This document shows positions 27,505 to 36,869 of a DNA stretch of 64,000 nucleotides, one piece after another. Position numbers and translations under genes: made by a program. The stretch is from Giesbergeria anulus (GTDB lineage: Bacteria > Pseudomonadota > Gammaproteobacteria > Burkholderiales > Burkholderiaceae_C): assembly GCF_900111115.1 (NCBI RefSeq), contig NZ_FOGD01000004.1:62001-126000 (forward strand). Reading direction: 5' to 3'. Every line of letters begins with the position of its first letter. Positions within the stretch are counted from its first letter, which is position 1. The notes beneath the pieces are model-generated. The model saw only the letters and a list, made by a program, of their open reading frames with translations, did no database searches and was not told the DNA's origin.

Positions 27505-28710
27505 TCAGACGCGCTCAATCACCATGGCAATGCCCTGACCGACGCCAATGCACATCGTGCACAGCGCATAACGACCACCACGGCGGGCGAGTTCATAACT
27601 GGCGGTAGTGACCAGACGGGCACCACTCATGCCCAGCGGGTGGCCCATCGCAATAGCACCGCCGTTGGGGTTGACGTGGGCGGCGTCATCCGACAAACCT
27701 AAGTCGCGCAGCACGGCCAGCGCTTGGGCGGCAAAGGCTTCATTGAGTTCGATCACGTCCATTTGCGCCAGAGTCAGGCCGGTTTGGGCCAGCACCTTGC
27801 GCACGGCAGGGGCGGGGCCAAAACCCATGATGCGTGGGGCCAAGCCAGCAGTTGCCATGCCCACAACACGGGCGCGCGGGGTCAGGCCGTAGCGCTGGGC
27901 AGCTTCTTCAGAAGCCAGCAGCACGGCGCAAGCGCCATCGTTCACACCAGAAGCATTGCCCGCCGTGACGCTCAAATCGGGGCCATTGACGCCCTTGAGC
28001 TTGGCCAGCATTTCTAGCGTGGTTTCGGGACGAGGATGCTCGTCGGTGGTCACCACCAGCGGATCGCCCTTCTTGCGCGGAATGGTGACGGGCACCAACT
28101 CATCCGCAAAACGGCCTGCGGCATTGGCAGCACCCCAGCGCTGTTGCGAGCGCAGGGCGAAGGCGTCTTGGTCAGCACGGCCAATTTGGAACTCTGCGGC
28201 CACGTTGTCCGCTGTTTGCGGCATCGAGTGGGTGTCGTAGAGCTTCTTCATCACAGGATTGGGAAAGCGCCAGCCGATGGTGGTGTCGTACACCACATTG
28301 CTACGGCTAAACGCGCTATCTGCCTTAGGCATGACAAACGGGGCACGGCTCATGCTCTCGACGCCACCTGCAATCATCAGGCTGGTTTCGCCGGCCTTGA
28401 TCGAGCGGGCAGCCAAACCGATGGCATCCATACCGGAGCCGCACAGGCGGTTGATGGTGGTGCCGGGCACTTGCACCGGCAAACCGGCCAGCAGGCCCGA
28501 CATGCGCGCTACGTTGCGGTTGTCTTCACCGGCTTGGTTGGCGCAGCCGTAGATGATGTCTTCGACGGCAGCCCAGTCCACTTGGGGGTTGCGCTCCATC
28601 AGCGCTTTGAGCGGCACCGCACCCAGATCATCGGCACGCACCGAAGACAGGGCACCGCCGTAGCGGCCAATGGGGGTGCGGATAGCGTCGCAAATATAAG
28701 CTTGGGTCAT
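27505..28710 (-). CDS. paaJ: 3-oxoadipyl-CoA/3-oxo-5,6-dehydrosuberyl-CoA thiolase
   Basis: 401 residues. Thiolase motifs are intact: the nucleophilic Cys in [12 protein letters not shown] (about residue 90), the [16 protein letters not shown] segment, the [11 protein letters not shown] histidine motif and the C-terminal CIGVGQG cysteine. [16 protein letters not shown] at the start is typical of PcaF/PaaJ. It performs the thiolytic steps that release acetyl-CoA and succinyl-CoA from ring-cleaved phenylacetate. It follows paaK by 12 bases. A PcaF role in the beta-ketoadipate pathway cannot be excluded. Confidence 0.93.
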   Translation of the reverse strand: MTQAYICDAIRTPIGRYGGALSSVRADDLGAVPLKALMERNPQVDWAAVEDIIYGCANQAGEDNRNVARMSGLLAGLPVQVPGTTINRLCGSGMDAIGLAARSIKAGETSLMIAGGVESMSRAPFVMPKADSAFSRSNVVYDTTIGWRFPNPVMKKLYDTHSMPQTADNVAAEFQIGRADQDAFALRSQQRWGAANAAGRFADELVPVTIPRKKGDPLVVTTDEHPRPETTLEMLAKLKGVNGPDLSVTAGNASGVNDGACAVLLASEEAAQRYGLTPRARVVGMATAGLAPRIMGFGPAPAVRKVLAQTGLTLAQMDVIELNEAFAAQALAVLRDLGLSDDAAHVNPNGGAIAMGHPLGMSGARLVTTASYELARRGGRYALCTMCIGVGQGIAMVIERV

Positions 28711-28722
28711 GCGAATCTTTCT

Positions 28723-30048
28723 TTAGGCTTGCTTAGGACGCTCATCGAACACGCGGCGGGCTTTGCCAGTCAGGGTGCGCGGCAGGGCATTGGCCTCAAA
28801 CACATTGACTTTGGTCGAGATGCCGACAATGGTTTTGATGTGGTGTTGCAACTCTTTGGCTACTTGTTGCACTTGGGCTGGGCTAAGCTGGCCGGTCAGG
28901 CTGTGTTGCAATTCGCAGCGGATTTCGACGTTGTCCAAGTGGCCATCGCGGCTCAGGTGGATTTGGTAGTTGCCCGACAAACGGGGATCGCGCAAAATTT
29001 GCTCTTCCACTTGGGTCGGGAAGACGTTGACGCCGCGCACGATCAGCATGTCGTCCGAGCGGCCCGTAATCTTGCCCATGCGGCGGAACGAGCGCGCTGT
29101 AGGTGGCAGCAGGCTGGTTAAGTCGCGGGTGCGATAGCGAATGACCGGAAAAGCTTCTTTGGTCAGCGAGGTAAACACCAGTTCACCCAGTGCGCCGTCG
29201 GGCAACACTTCGCCAGTGTCGGGGTTGATGATTTCGGGGTAGAAATGGTCTTCCCAGATCACCGGGCCGTCTTTGGTTTCGATGCACTCGCAGGCTACAC
29301 CGGGGCCCATCACTTCGGTCAGGCCGTAGATGTCGATGGCGTCAATGCCCAGTTTTTTCTCGATCTCGGCGCGCATGCCTTCGCCCCAAGGCTCGGCACC
29401 AAAAATACCAACCTTGAGCGAGATGTCTTCGGGGGCAATGCCTTGGCGCTCAAACTCTTCGGCAATCACCAACGAGTATGAGGGCGTGACCATGATGGCA
29501 TCGGGCTTGAAGTCCATGATTTGCTGGACTTGCTTTTCCGTCTGGCCGCCGGACATCGGCACTGCCGTGCAACCCAAGCGCTCAATACCAAAGTGCGCGC
29601 CCAAGCCGCCGGTAAACATACCGTAGCCATAGGAGTTTTGCACCATATCGCCGGGGCGCACACCGGCAGCGCGCAGCGAACGGGCGGCCAAATCGGCCCA
29701 GTTGTCGGCATCTTGCCGGGTGTAACCCACCACAATCGACTTGCCGGTGGTGCCGCTGGAGGCGTGCAGGCGCAACACCTTGGGCAGGGGTACAGCAAAC
29801 AGCCCAAAGGGGTAGTTGTCGCGCAAATCCAGCTTGGTCATGAAGGGGAACTTAGCCAAATCGGCCAGCGTCTTCAAGTCATCGGGGTGTACGCCCTTGG
29901 CCACACATTTTTCGCGGTAGGGGGCCACGTTGTCATAGGTGTGGCGCACCGACCACTTCAGACGCTCTAGTTGCAGCGCGGAGATTTCATCGCGGCTGGC
30001 GGTTTCAATGGGTTCCAAATCGCCGGGAGCGGGTTGCTTAACGGTCAT
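28723..30048 (-). CDS. paaK: Phenylacetate-CoA ligase
   Basis: 441 residues of the adenylate-forming family. The ATP motif SSGTTGKSIVVGYT (about residue 100), the substrate region NSYGYGMFTGGLG, the YGLTEVMGPG motif and the C-terminal GRSDDMLIVRGVNVFPTQVE are characteristic of PaaK. It converts phenylacetate, ATP and CoA to phenylacetyl-CoA, both the pathway entry and the PaaX inducer. It lies 55 bases after paaI in the operon. Confidence 0.95.
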   Translation of the reverse strand: MTVKQPAPGDLEPIETASRDEISALQLERLKWSVRHTYDNVAPYREKCVAKGVHPDDLKTLADLAKFPFMTKLDLRDNYPFGLFAVPLPKVLRLHASSGTTGKSIVVGYTRQDADNWADLAARSLRAAGVRPGDMVQNSYGYGMFTGGLGAHFGIERLGCTAVPMSGGQTEKQVQQIMDFKPDAIMVTPSYSLVIAEEFERQGIAPEDISLKVGIFGAEPWGEGMRAEIEKKLGIDAIDIYGLTEVMGPGVACECIETKDGPVIWEDHFYPEIINPDTGEVLPDGALGELVFTSLTKEAFPVIRYRTRDLTSLLPPTARSFRRMGKITGRSDDMLIVRGVNVFPTQVEEQILRDPRLSGNYQIHLSRDGHLDNVEIRCELQHSLTGQLSPAQVQQVAKELQHHIKTIVGISTKVNVFEANALPRTLTGKARRVFDERPKQA

Positions 30049-30103
30049 GAAAATGGCTCCTTAAATTAGAATTTCTTATCAATAGGGGAAGGCAAGCGGG
30101 CGC

Positions 30104-30577
30104 TTAGGCAGCTCCATCTTGCGTGGCAAAGCTGGCGGTCACTTCGCCCTTGATGCGGTAGCTCTTGCCCCGGAACAGCGCTACGGTTTTGCCACCGACC
30201 ACGCTCACGGTGACGTCATAGACGCCGGTGCGCCCTGCGGCGGAACGCTCCACAGCCACGGCTTCGAGCACATCGCCCTCGCGCGCTGGCGAGAGAAAGT
30301 CAATGTGGCAGGCCGAGGCCACGGTGTTGAGGTTGTAGCTGTTGCAGGAATAGGCAAAGGCGGTATCGGCCAGCGCAAAAATCATCCCACCGTGGCAAAT
30401 GTGGTGGCCGTTGACCATGTCAGGACGCACCGCCATACGCAGGGTGGCTTGACCCGGCGTGACCGACATGCGCTCCATGCCCAAGGCTTGGGCGGCATGG
30501 TCGCGCTGCCACATGGCATCGCTGGCAGCCGTAGCCAACTCTTGGGGGTTCAAAGCAGAGGTATCAACTTCAGACAT
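30104..30577 (-). CDS. paaI: Hydroxyphenylacetyl-CoA thioesterase PaaI
   Basis: 157 residues from the ATG at 30575-30577, which overlaps the end of paaH by 8 bases. Hotdog-fold features: NGHHICHGGMIFALADTAFAY with the catalytic Asp in the ADTA segment, and HIDFLSPAREGD. PaaI hydrolyses stalled hydroxylated or epoxide CoA thioesters, freeing CoA and preventing toxic build-up. Position between paaH and paaK in the operon supports the call. Confidence 0.93.
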   Translation of the reverse strand: MSEVDTSALNPQELATAASDAMWQRDHAAQALGMERMSVTPGQATLRMAVRPDMVNGHHICHGGMIFALADTAFAYSCNSYNLNTVASACHIDFLSPAREGDVLEAVAVERSAAGRTGVYDVTVSVVGGKTVALFRGKSYRIKGEVTASFATQDGAA

Positions 30578-32108
30578 GGAGAGTGCTCTCGGCATAAACG
30601 GCTTGCTGGATCAGCGGTGAGATGCGGTAGCGGTCTTCGCCGTAAAACCGGCCCAGATGCCGCAAAACGGTATCGATTTGCTCCACACCCACGGCATCGG
30701 CCCAAGCCAACGGGCCGCAGGGGTAGTTGACGCCCAAGCGCATAGCGGCATCCGCGCCACGGGCATCGCACACGCCTTGGTTCACGGCATCTGCGGCTTC
30801 GTTGGCCAACATAGCGACGGTGCGCATGACGGCCAAACCGGGCACATCGTTGAATTCAGACACGGCCCAACCTGCGGCTTGCAACAGGCCAATGGCAGCA
30901 TCACGCGCGGAGGCGCTGGCTTGACGGGCTGCCGCCACAGCTAAACGGGTGGCACGACCATAGTCCAATGCCAAATCGACCAGCACGGTGTTGGCAACGT
31001 CGGTGGCTTGGGCGCGCTGGGTGGCACTGCGGCCATCGGTTTGGTACAACGCGGCATCACCCGCTTGAGCGACACAGCCATCAGCGGTGGCTTCGGCTTG
31101 GGTAAAAGTGACGCTAGCAGCTTGCAAGCGGCTCACCAAGGCTTGGGCCAGCGCCGTGGTGCCATACACAGTGATTTGTGCAGGCACGGCAGCAGCGGCA
31201 GCAGTGCTAGGTGCAGGCCGTTCAGCGCCAGCGGCATAGCTGTAAAAACCCCGGCCTGTCTTGCGACCCAAGAAGCCCGCATCCACCAGCTCTTGCTGGA
31301 TCAGCGAGGGCAAGAAACGCTGGTCGTTAAAGAAGGCATTCCAGACCGAGCGGGTGACGGCGAAATTGACGTCGTGGCCGATCATGTCCATGAGTTCAAA
31401 CGGCCCCATACGGAAGCCCCCGGCCTCGCGCACCACGGCATCAATGGTGGCGCAATCGGCAGCGCCTTCGTGCAGCAGGCGCAAGCCTTCGGCATAAAAC
31501 GGACGGGCGACGCGGTTGACGATAAAGCCCGGTGTGGACTTGGCGTGTACCGGCGTTTTGCCCCACGCCGCAGCGGTGGCAAACAGCGTCTCAGCCACGG
31601 CAGCATCGGTAGCCAACCCAGACACCACTTCTACCAGTGCCATCAAAGGTGCTGGGTTAAAAAAGTGCAGCCCGGCCAAACGGCCCGCATTTTGCAAGCC
31701 TGCGCCAATCGCGGTGACAGAAATGGACGAGGTGTTGGTGCCAAAAATGCAATGCCCACCCACCACCGCTTCCAAATCACGGAACAAGGCGCGCTTGACT
31801 TCCAGATTTTCGACAATGGCTTCCACCACCAAACCGGCATCGGCCAGTTGCGCTAGGTTCTCTGCGGCTTGCAGACGCTCACCCGCAGCGCGGGCTGCTT
31901 CAGCAGTCATCTTGCCTTTGTCGGCCAGCTTGCCCAATTGCGCCCGAATGCCCTCAATGGCTTGCTGGGCAGCGCCGGGGCGGTTGTCTAATAAGCGTAC
32001 CGGATGGCCCGCTACGGCTGCCACTTGGGCAATGCCCGCGCCCATGGCACCGGCACCAATCACCGCCACGACGGCGGACAGGGGAAGTGCATTCACCGCC
32101 ATGCTCAT
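30570..32108 (-). CDS. paaH: 3-hydroxyadipyl-CoA dehydrogenase PaaH
   Basis: 512 residues. The NAD-binding Rossmann motif is VIGAGAMGAGIAQVAAVAGH at the N-terminus, with the SSIS segment and HFFNPAP loop of 3-hydroxyacyl-CoA dehydrogenases. TPGFIVNRVARPFY follows. There are two C-terminal dimerisation domains, giving the longer PaaH/PaaC type length. It oxidises 3-hydroxyadipyl-CoA to 3-oxoadipyl-CoA. The start overlaps the paaG stop by 4 bases (ATGA, 32105-32108). A second ATG two codons in is possible. Confidence 0.94.
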   Translation of the reverse strand: MSMAVNALPLSAVVAVIGAGAMGAGIAQVAAVAGHPVRLLDNRPGAAQQAIEGIRAQLGKLADKGKMTAEAARAAGERLQAAENLAQLADAGLVVEAIVENLEVKRALFRDLEAVVGGHCIFGTNTSSISVTAIGAGLQNAGRLAGLHFFNPAPLMALVEVVSGLATDAAVAETLFATAAAWGKTPVHAKSTPGFIVNRVARPFYAEGLRLLHEGAADCATIDAVVREAGGFRMGPFELMDMIGHDVNFAVTRSVWNAFFNDQRFLPSLIQQELVDAGFLGRKTGRGFYSYAAGAERPAPSTAAAAAVPAQITVYGTTALAQALVSRLQAASVTFTQAEATADGCVAQAGDAALYQTDGRSATQRAQATDVANTVLVDLALDYGRATRLAVAAARQASASARDAAIGLLQAAGWAVSEFNDVPGLAVMRTVAMLANEAADAVNQGVCDARGADAAMRLGVNYPCGPLAWADAVGVEQIDTVLRHLGRFYGEDRYRISPLIQQAVYAESTLHV

Positions 32109-32905
32109 GCTCCGGTAAAGCGCGGTGTGCGCTTTTCTAGGAAGGCCGACACGCCTTCAACATAGTCGCTGCTGCGGCCCAGTTCACGCATATACAAGCC
32201 TTCTAGCGTGAGCTGCTGCTCTAGCGTGTTGGTACGCCCAGCCTGCATAGCTTGGCGGGTACGCACCAGCGCCTTGGTGGGCATGGTGGCCAATTGTTCA
32301 GCCAGCTTTTGCACGCTCTCGGCAAAGGCATCTTCGGCCACGGCCTCCCAAATCAGGCCCCACTCGGCGGCTTTGGCGGCGGGCAGTTTGTTGCCGGTCA
32401 TCGCCAAGCCCAAGGCGCGGGCTTGGCCCAAGCGCTGCGGCACCAGCCAAGAGCAGGCGGTATCTGGAATCAAACCAATCTTGGCAAACGGCAACATAAA
32501 AGAAGCCGCTTGGCTGGCAATCACCATGTCGCAGGCCAGCGCCAAGCTGGCACCAGCGCCAGCGGCTACACCATTGACGGCAGCCACCGTGGGCACACGC
32601 AGATTAGCCAAGCGCATCACCAGCGGCTTGTAGTGGCGCTCAACCACATCGCCCAAATCGGGTGGGGTTTCGCCGGGCACAAAGCGCACTTCGGCATCGG
32701 CCAAATCTTGCCCAGCGCAGAAGCCCCGGCCTGCGCCGGTCAGCACCAACACGCGCACGGCGGCATTGGTTTGGATGCTGTCCAAGGCGTCGCGCAACTC
32801 GGCGTGCATGTCCGCGTTGAAGCTGTTCATCTTGTCCGGACGGTTCAGCGTCAGGCGGGCCACGCCGCTGTCGCTGACCTCGAACAGAATATGTTGATAA
32901 GCCAT
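32105..32905 (-). CDS. paaG: 1,2-epoxyphenylacetyl-CoA isomerase PaaG
   Basis: 266 residues, crotonase fold. GAGRGFCAGQDLAD (about residues 57-70) and the oxyanion loop GVAAGAGASLALACD match PaaG closely. It converts the ring epoxide to oxepin-CoA and can also act as a double-bond isomerase later in the pathway. It lies 12 bases after paaN and is coupled to paaH by overlap. The ending FLEKRTPRFTGA is usual for the family. Confidence 0.92.
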   Translation of the reverse strand: MAYQHILFEVSDSGVARLTLNRPDKMNSFNADMHAELRDALDSIQTNAAVRVLVLTGAGRGFCAGQDLADAEVRFVPGETPPDLGDVVERHYKPLVMRLANLRVPTVAAVNGVAAGAGASLALACDMVIASQAASFMLPFAKIGLIPDTACSWLVPQRLGQARALGLAMTGNKLPAAKAAEWGLIWEAVAEDAFAESVQKLAEQLATMPTKALVRTRQAMQAGRTNTLEQQLTLEGLYMRELGRSSDYVEGVSAFLEKRTPRFTGA

Positions 32906-32917
32906 CGTTGCGGCCCC

Positions 32918-34585
32918 TTAGACGTGGTAGCGGCGTTGCACCACGCGGAATCGGTTGGCGACAAAGGCCGAATCCGCATACGAGGCGTTGGCTGCGGGGT
33001 TGCCGCCGGTGCCGTGGTAATCCGAGAAAGCGCTGGACTGGTTCACAAACACGCCGCTGGTCAGGTTGATAGACAGCGCCACCTTGCCGCGCCAAGTGGC
33101 TTCAGTCATGGCGTCAATCACTTCTTGGCGGGTGGAGTACAGGCCCACGGTCAGGGCACCATGCTCACGCACGATGCGCTCGGACAAAGCGATGCCAGCG
33201 GCAGTATCGGCCACCTTGACGACAAAGCTGATCGGGCCAAAACGCTCTTCCATGTAGGCAGCCTCATCGGCAGCATCGCAGGCCAGCAACACTGGGGTGC
33301 GTACTTGGGCAGCGGGGAAGTCGGGGTTGTTGAGTGTTTGCGAAGCCAGCACCACGGTGCCCAGTTGGCCGCTGTTGGCGTGGGCCACACGGTCGGCGGT
33401 GGCTTCGGACTGCATCGCACCCAGCACTGCAAAGGCCACTTCAGGCTTGGACAGGAAACGGGTAATGGCCTTGCCCAAGTCGGCACACACTTCATCGTAG
33501 CTCTTGTGGCCTTCGTCGGTGTCGATACCGCCAGCGGGCACAAAAATGGCCTGCGACGTGGTACACATTTGGCCCGAATACAGTGACAACGTGAACGCCA
33601 AGTTGCCCAGCATGGCCTTGTAAGCGTTGGTGGAGTCGATGACGATGTTGTTCACACCAGCCAACTCGGCATAAACCTGCGCTTGCTTGCAGTGCTCAAT
33701 CAGCCACTGGCCAAACACGTTGCTGCCAGTAAAGTCCACCGACTTGACGCTGGGGTGCGTTGCCAGCGCTTGGGTGACGCTGCGGTTGTCGGTCACGCAC
33801 AGCGTGACCAAGTTGGGGTCAATGCCGTTTTCAGCCAGCACAGCGCGAATGGTGCGCACGGTGATAGCGGCGGGCAAGATGGCGTTGCTGTGCGGCTTGA
33901 TAATCACGGCATTGCCGGTAGCCAGTGCAGCAAACACGCCCGGATAGGTGTTCCAAGTGGGGAAGGTGCCGCAACCGACCACCAAACCCACACCCCGGCC
34001 CACCACTTCAAAATGCTTCTTCATGACCAAGGCGGGGTTTTTGCCTTGGGGCTTTTCCCAGACAGCTTCGGCGGGGACAAAACTTTGTTCGCGCCAAGCG
34101 TAGGCCACGGCCTCCAAACCACGGTCTTGGGCATGGGGGGCACCAGCTTGGAAGGCCATCATCCAGCCTTGGCCGGTGGTCATCATCACGGCATGGCCCA
34201 GTTCAAAGCTCTGGCGGTTCAGGCGGGCCAAAATTTCTAAACAAATACCAGTGCGGCCTTCAGCACCGACGGCTTGCCAGCCCTTCATGGCAACCAGACC
34301 GGCATCAATCAGGGCTTCATGGTCGCACAGCGGGTAATGGACGTTCAAGGCACCAGCGTAGGGCGAGACCTCGTTGCCTGTCCAGCCGTTTTGGCCGGGT
34401 TGGTTTAGCTCAAAGTTTTGACCCAAGTGGGCTTCGTAGGCGCGCTTGCCATCTTCGGCGGCGGTTTCACCGTAAGCCTTGGGGCTGGGCATCTCAGTGT
34501 AGGGCGACCAGTAGCCACGGGTGGCGATGGCTTGCAAAGCGCCATCGAGGGTGGCACGGTGTTGTTCAAACAAAGGATGGGACAT
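32918..34585 (-). CDS. paaN: Phenylacetic acid degradation protein PaaN (aldehyde dehydrogenase type)
   Basis: 555 residues from the ATG of MSHPLFEQHRATL (34583-34585); the frame is open 28 codons upstream into a low-quality Cys-rich stretch. It is an aldehyde-dehydrogenase-like protein with VDFTGSNVFGQ and the cysteine region SGQMCTTSQ. PaaN replaces the aldehyde dehydrogenase half of PaaZ in many betaproteobacteria, oxidising the semialdehyde after ring opening. There is no MaoC-type hydratase domain at the C-terminus, so oxepin-CoA hydrolysis must come from another protein. It is the first gene of the paaNGHIKJ segment. Confidence 0.9.
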   Translation of the reverse strand: MSHPLFEQHRATLDGALQAIATRGYWSPYTEMPSPKAYGETAAEDGKRAYEAHLGQNFELNQPGQNGWTGNEVSPYAGALNVHYPLCDHEALIDAGLVAMKGWQAVGAEGRTGICLEILARLNRQSFELGHAVMMTTGQGWMMAFQAGAPHAQDRGLEAVAYAWREQSFVPAEAVWEKPQGKNPALVMKKHFEVVGRGVGLVVGCGTFPTWNTYPGVFAALATGNAVIIKPHSNAILPAAITVRTIRAVLAENGIDPNLVTLCVTDNRSVTQALATHPSVKSVDFTGSNVFGQWLIEHCKQAQVYAELAGVNNIVIDSTNAYKAMLGNLAFTLSLYSGQMCTTSQAIFVPAGGIDTDEGHKSYDEVCADLGKAITRFLSKPEVAFAVLGAMQSEATADRVAHANSGQLGTVVLASQTLNNPDFPAAQVRTPVLLACDAADEAAYMEERFGPISFVVKVADTAAGIALSERIVREHGALTVGLYSTRQEVIDAMTEATWRGKVALSINLTSGVFVNQSSAFSDYHGTGGNPAANASYADSAFVANRFRVVQRRYHV

Positions 34586-34688
34586 GCTTTTTCCAAATAG
34601 AAACGGCTGAAACTTGTACGCAAAGCAGCGGAGCCAACGCTGCTCTACCGAGCAACAAGCAACACACAAATTTCATTTCATCAGAAAA

Positions 34689-34701
34689 AAGTGTATCACT
34701 T
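34689..34701 (-). promoter_or_regulatory. Palindrome upstream of paaN, candidate PaaX site
   Basis: AAGTG-ATA-CACTT on the minus strand is a 13-base inverted repeat 104 bases upstream of the paaN ATG, in a 186-base AT-rich intergenic gap. It contains TGATAC, close to the TGATTC core I recall for E. coli PaaX boxes. A TACACT that could be a -10 element overlaps it. No convincing -35 is seen. Confidence 0.35.
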
Positions 34702-34771
34702 AAAGAATGGTTTTTCTTAGAGGGAAAACCTTAATACGATAAACATTTATGGCAAAAATTAGCTTGCAATG

Positions 34772-36085
34772 TCACATACCAAGATAGGCAGCGCGCACCT
34801 TCTCGTTGTGGATCAAGTCTTGGCCGGTACCGGTCAGGGTGATCTCGCCGGTTTCGAGCACATAGCCCCGGTCGGCCAGTGCCAGCGCGGCAAAAGCGTT
34901 TTGCTCGGCCAAGATGATGGTCATGCCCTGCGCCTTGAGCGCCTTGACCACGTTGAACACCTCCTGCACCAGCAGCGGAGCCAAACCCATCGACGGCTCA
35001 TCGAGCAGCAGCAGCTTGGGGCGGCCCATCAGTGCGCGGCCAATAGCCAGCATCTGCTGTTGGCCGCCCGACAGGGTGCCCGCAGGCAACTTGCGCTTTT
35101 CCTTCAAGATCGGGAACATGGCATAGACCTTTTCGAGGTCTTCGGGCACTTGCTGCTTGGGCTGGGTGTAAGCGCCTAGCAGCAGGTTGTCTTCAATCGA
35201 CAGCGGGCCAAACACTTGCCGCCCTTCAGGGCTTTGGCAGATACCCCGGCGCATCCGTTGGTCAGCACGCACCTTCGAGATGTCTTCGCCATCAAACACA
35301 ATTTGCCCAGCACCCATCGGTTGCACACCCGACAGCGTGCGCAAAAAGGTGGTTTTACCGGCACCATTGGCACCGACCAGCGCCACGGTTTCGCCCCGGT
35401 GGATTTCTAAATTCAAGCCTTTCAGGGCTTTGATGCGGCCATAGCTGCTCTCTAAGCCACTGACTTTGAGCAGCACGTCACCACCGCTAGCGGGCATGGG
35501 TGTCTTCAACACACCGCCGCTGTGGGCTCCCAAGCCTATCGACTCTGGGGCCAAACTGACCACGCGGTGGTACAGCTCCTGAAACTCGGCTTGGGCTTCG
35601 GGGCCAAACAGCGGGTCGTTGTGTTCTTGGAAGCGGGCATCAATCTTTTGCCAATCTTCAGCCGTCAGAATTTTGCGTGCCAAGGGCAGCGCCTTACCCT
35701 CTTCGGTGCGGATGTGGTTTTTGAGCCGCTTGCAATAGTCGCGCAACGACTGCACCAAAGCCCCCGGTGGCTGGCCCGCTGTGACTTGGGCAAACGCTTG
35801 GCGCATCCCTTCCAAGTGGACGATGGCTTGGCGGTGCTCTTCTTCCAGCGCTTCCACCAAGGGCACCGCATCAGCCGAGCGCTGGCGCATCAGTGGGAAC
35901 AGGTAATCGTCTTCTTTGCGGTGGTGCGCGTGGTCGGCAAACTTTTCGATGTACTCGAAGGCGGCCTGAAAGAACGCCGGATCGACCGGTTTGCCCGCAT
36001 CCAAATCATCGGCCACCTGCTCTAGCGCAATCGCCATGCGCCAAAAGCTCCGATGCTCTTCGGTAATGATACGCAGTGTTTCCAT
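34772..36085 (-). CDS. livF: Hemerythrin-HHE domain fused to LivF-type ABC ATPase
   Basis: 437 residues from the ATG at 36083-36085. Residues 1-180 form an HHE hemerythrin-like helical domain with ligand-type residues H11, H54xxxE58, H84 and H124xxxE128, the pattern of a di-iron, oxygen-responsive site. A short linker leads to a complete LivF ATPase (residues about 203-437): Walker A GANGAGKT (238-245), signature LSGGQQQ, Walker B LLLLDEPS and the H-loop-region AEQN. Normal LivF is about 235 residues, so the fusion nearly doubles it. It follows livG by 16 bases in livHMGF and probably energises import of a phenylacetate-type substrate. Confidence 0.92.
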   Translation of the reverse strand: METLRIITEEHRSFWRMAIALEQVADDLDAGKPVDPAFFQAAFEYIEKFADHAHHRKEDDYLFPLMRQRSADAVPLVEALEEEHRQAIVHLEGMRQAFAQVTAGQPPGALVQSLRDYCKRLKNHIRTEEGKALPLARKILTAEDWQKIDARFQEHNDPLFGPEAQAEFQELYHRVVSLAPESIGLGAHSGGVLKTPMPASGGDVLLKVSGLESSYGRIKALKGLNLEIHRGETVALVGANGAGKTTFLRTLSGVQPMGAGQIVFDGEDISKVRADQRMRRGICQSPEGRQVFGPLSIEDNLLLGAYTQPKQQVPEDLEKVYAMFPILKEKRKLPAGTLSGGQQQMLAIGRALMGRPKLLLLDEPSMGLAPLLVQEVFNVVKALKAQGMTIILAEQNAFAALALADRGYVLETGEITLTGTGQDLIHNEKVRAAYLGM

Positions 36086-36101
36086 TTTTCCTGCTTCCGT
36101 T

Positions 36102-36869
36102 TTAACCGTGGGCACCCAGATAGGCGGCAATCACGTCGGGGTTTTTGCGCACCTCTTCGCCGGTGCCTTCGGCCAGCTTTTTGCCGTAGTCGAGCACCAA
36201 AATGCGATCAGACAGGTTCATCACCATCTTCATGTCGTGCTCTACCAGCACCACGGTGATGCCAGAGTCGGCCACTTTGCGCACCAACTGATCGACCTCG
36301 ATGGTTTCTTTGGGGTTCAGCCCCGCAGCAGGCTCATCCAAAAAGATCATGCGTGGCTTCATGGCCAAGGCACGGGCAATTTCGAGCCGCTTGAGCACGC
36401 CATAAGACATAGTGTCGGCACGGGCGTTGGTGTAGCTTTCTAGACCGACAAAGCGCATCAGCTCGGCGGCCTCTTCGCGCAGTTCGCGGTCGCGCTTGCG
36501 CAGGCTGGGCCAGCGCAGCGCTGCCTTGAACAGGTTGCGGTCTAGCCGCAAATGCGCGCCCACCATCACGTTCTCGATGGCCGTCATGTTCATGCAGATT
36601 TGCAGGTTCTGGAACGTACGGGCCACGCCGCGCTCGGCCAGCTCATTGGGCGATTTACCGTGGATCGGCTCGCCATCGAGGCGAATCTCGCCGGTGGTGG
36701 GCTTATAGACCCCCGTAATCAGGTTAAACAGCGTGGTCTTGCCTGCGCCGTTGGGGCCAATCACGGCATAAACGATGCCTGCATCAATATTGAACGATAC
36801 GTTCTGCACCGCCTTGACACCACCAAAGTGGATGGACAGGTCTTTGACTTCTAGCAGGGCCATGTTCAA
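36102..36869 (-). CDS. livG: LivG-type ABC transporter ATP-binding protein
   Basis: 255 residues. Walker A is GPNGAGKTTLFNLITG, the Walker B is MIFLDEPAAGLNP and the C-terminal IAAYLG is typical of LivG. The signature reads MSYGVLKRLEIARAL, with VLK in place of the more common GQQ, a variant seen in aromatic-acid LIV systems as I remember them. It overlaps livM by 4 bases and pairs with the hemerythrin-LivF ATPase on the cytosolic face of the transporter. Confidence 0.93.
   Translation of the reverse strand: MNMALLEVKDLSIHFGGVKAVQNVSFNIDAGIVYAVIGPNGAGKTTLFNLITGVYKPTTGEIRLDGEPIHGKSPNELAERGVARTFQNLQICMNMTAIENVMVGAHLRLDRNLFKAALRWPSLRKRDRELREEAAELMRFVGLESYTNARADTMSYGVLKRLEIARALAMKPRMIFLDEPAAGLNPKETIEVDQLVRKVADSGITVVLVEHDMKMVMNLSDRILVLDYGKKLAEGTGEEVRKNPDVIAAYLGAHG

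Noticed and set aside
32252-33586. 444-codon plus-strand frame opposite paaG and paaN
   Set aside because: The translation is low-complexity (His, Gln, Gly, Val) and matches no family; the paa genes on the other strand are certain.
34709-34730. GGTTTT / AAAACC inverted repeat as a terminator after the livHMGF genes
   Set aside because: Only 6 bp, A/T-rich, without a following T-run, and located on the far side of the gap from livF.
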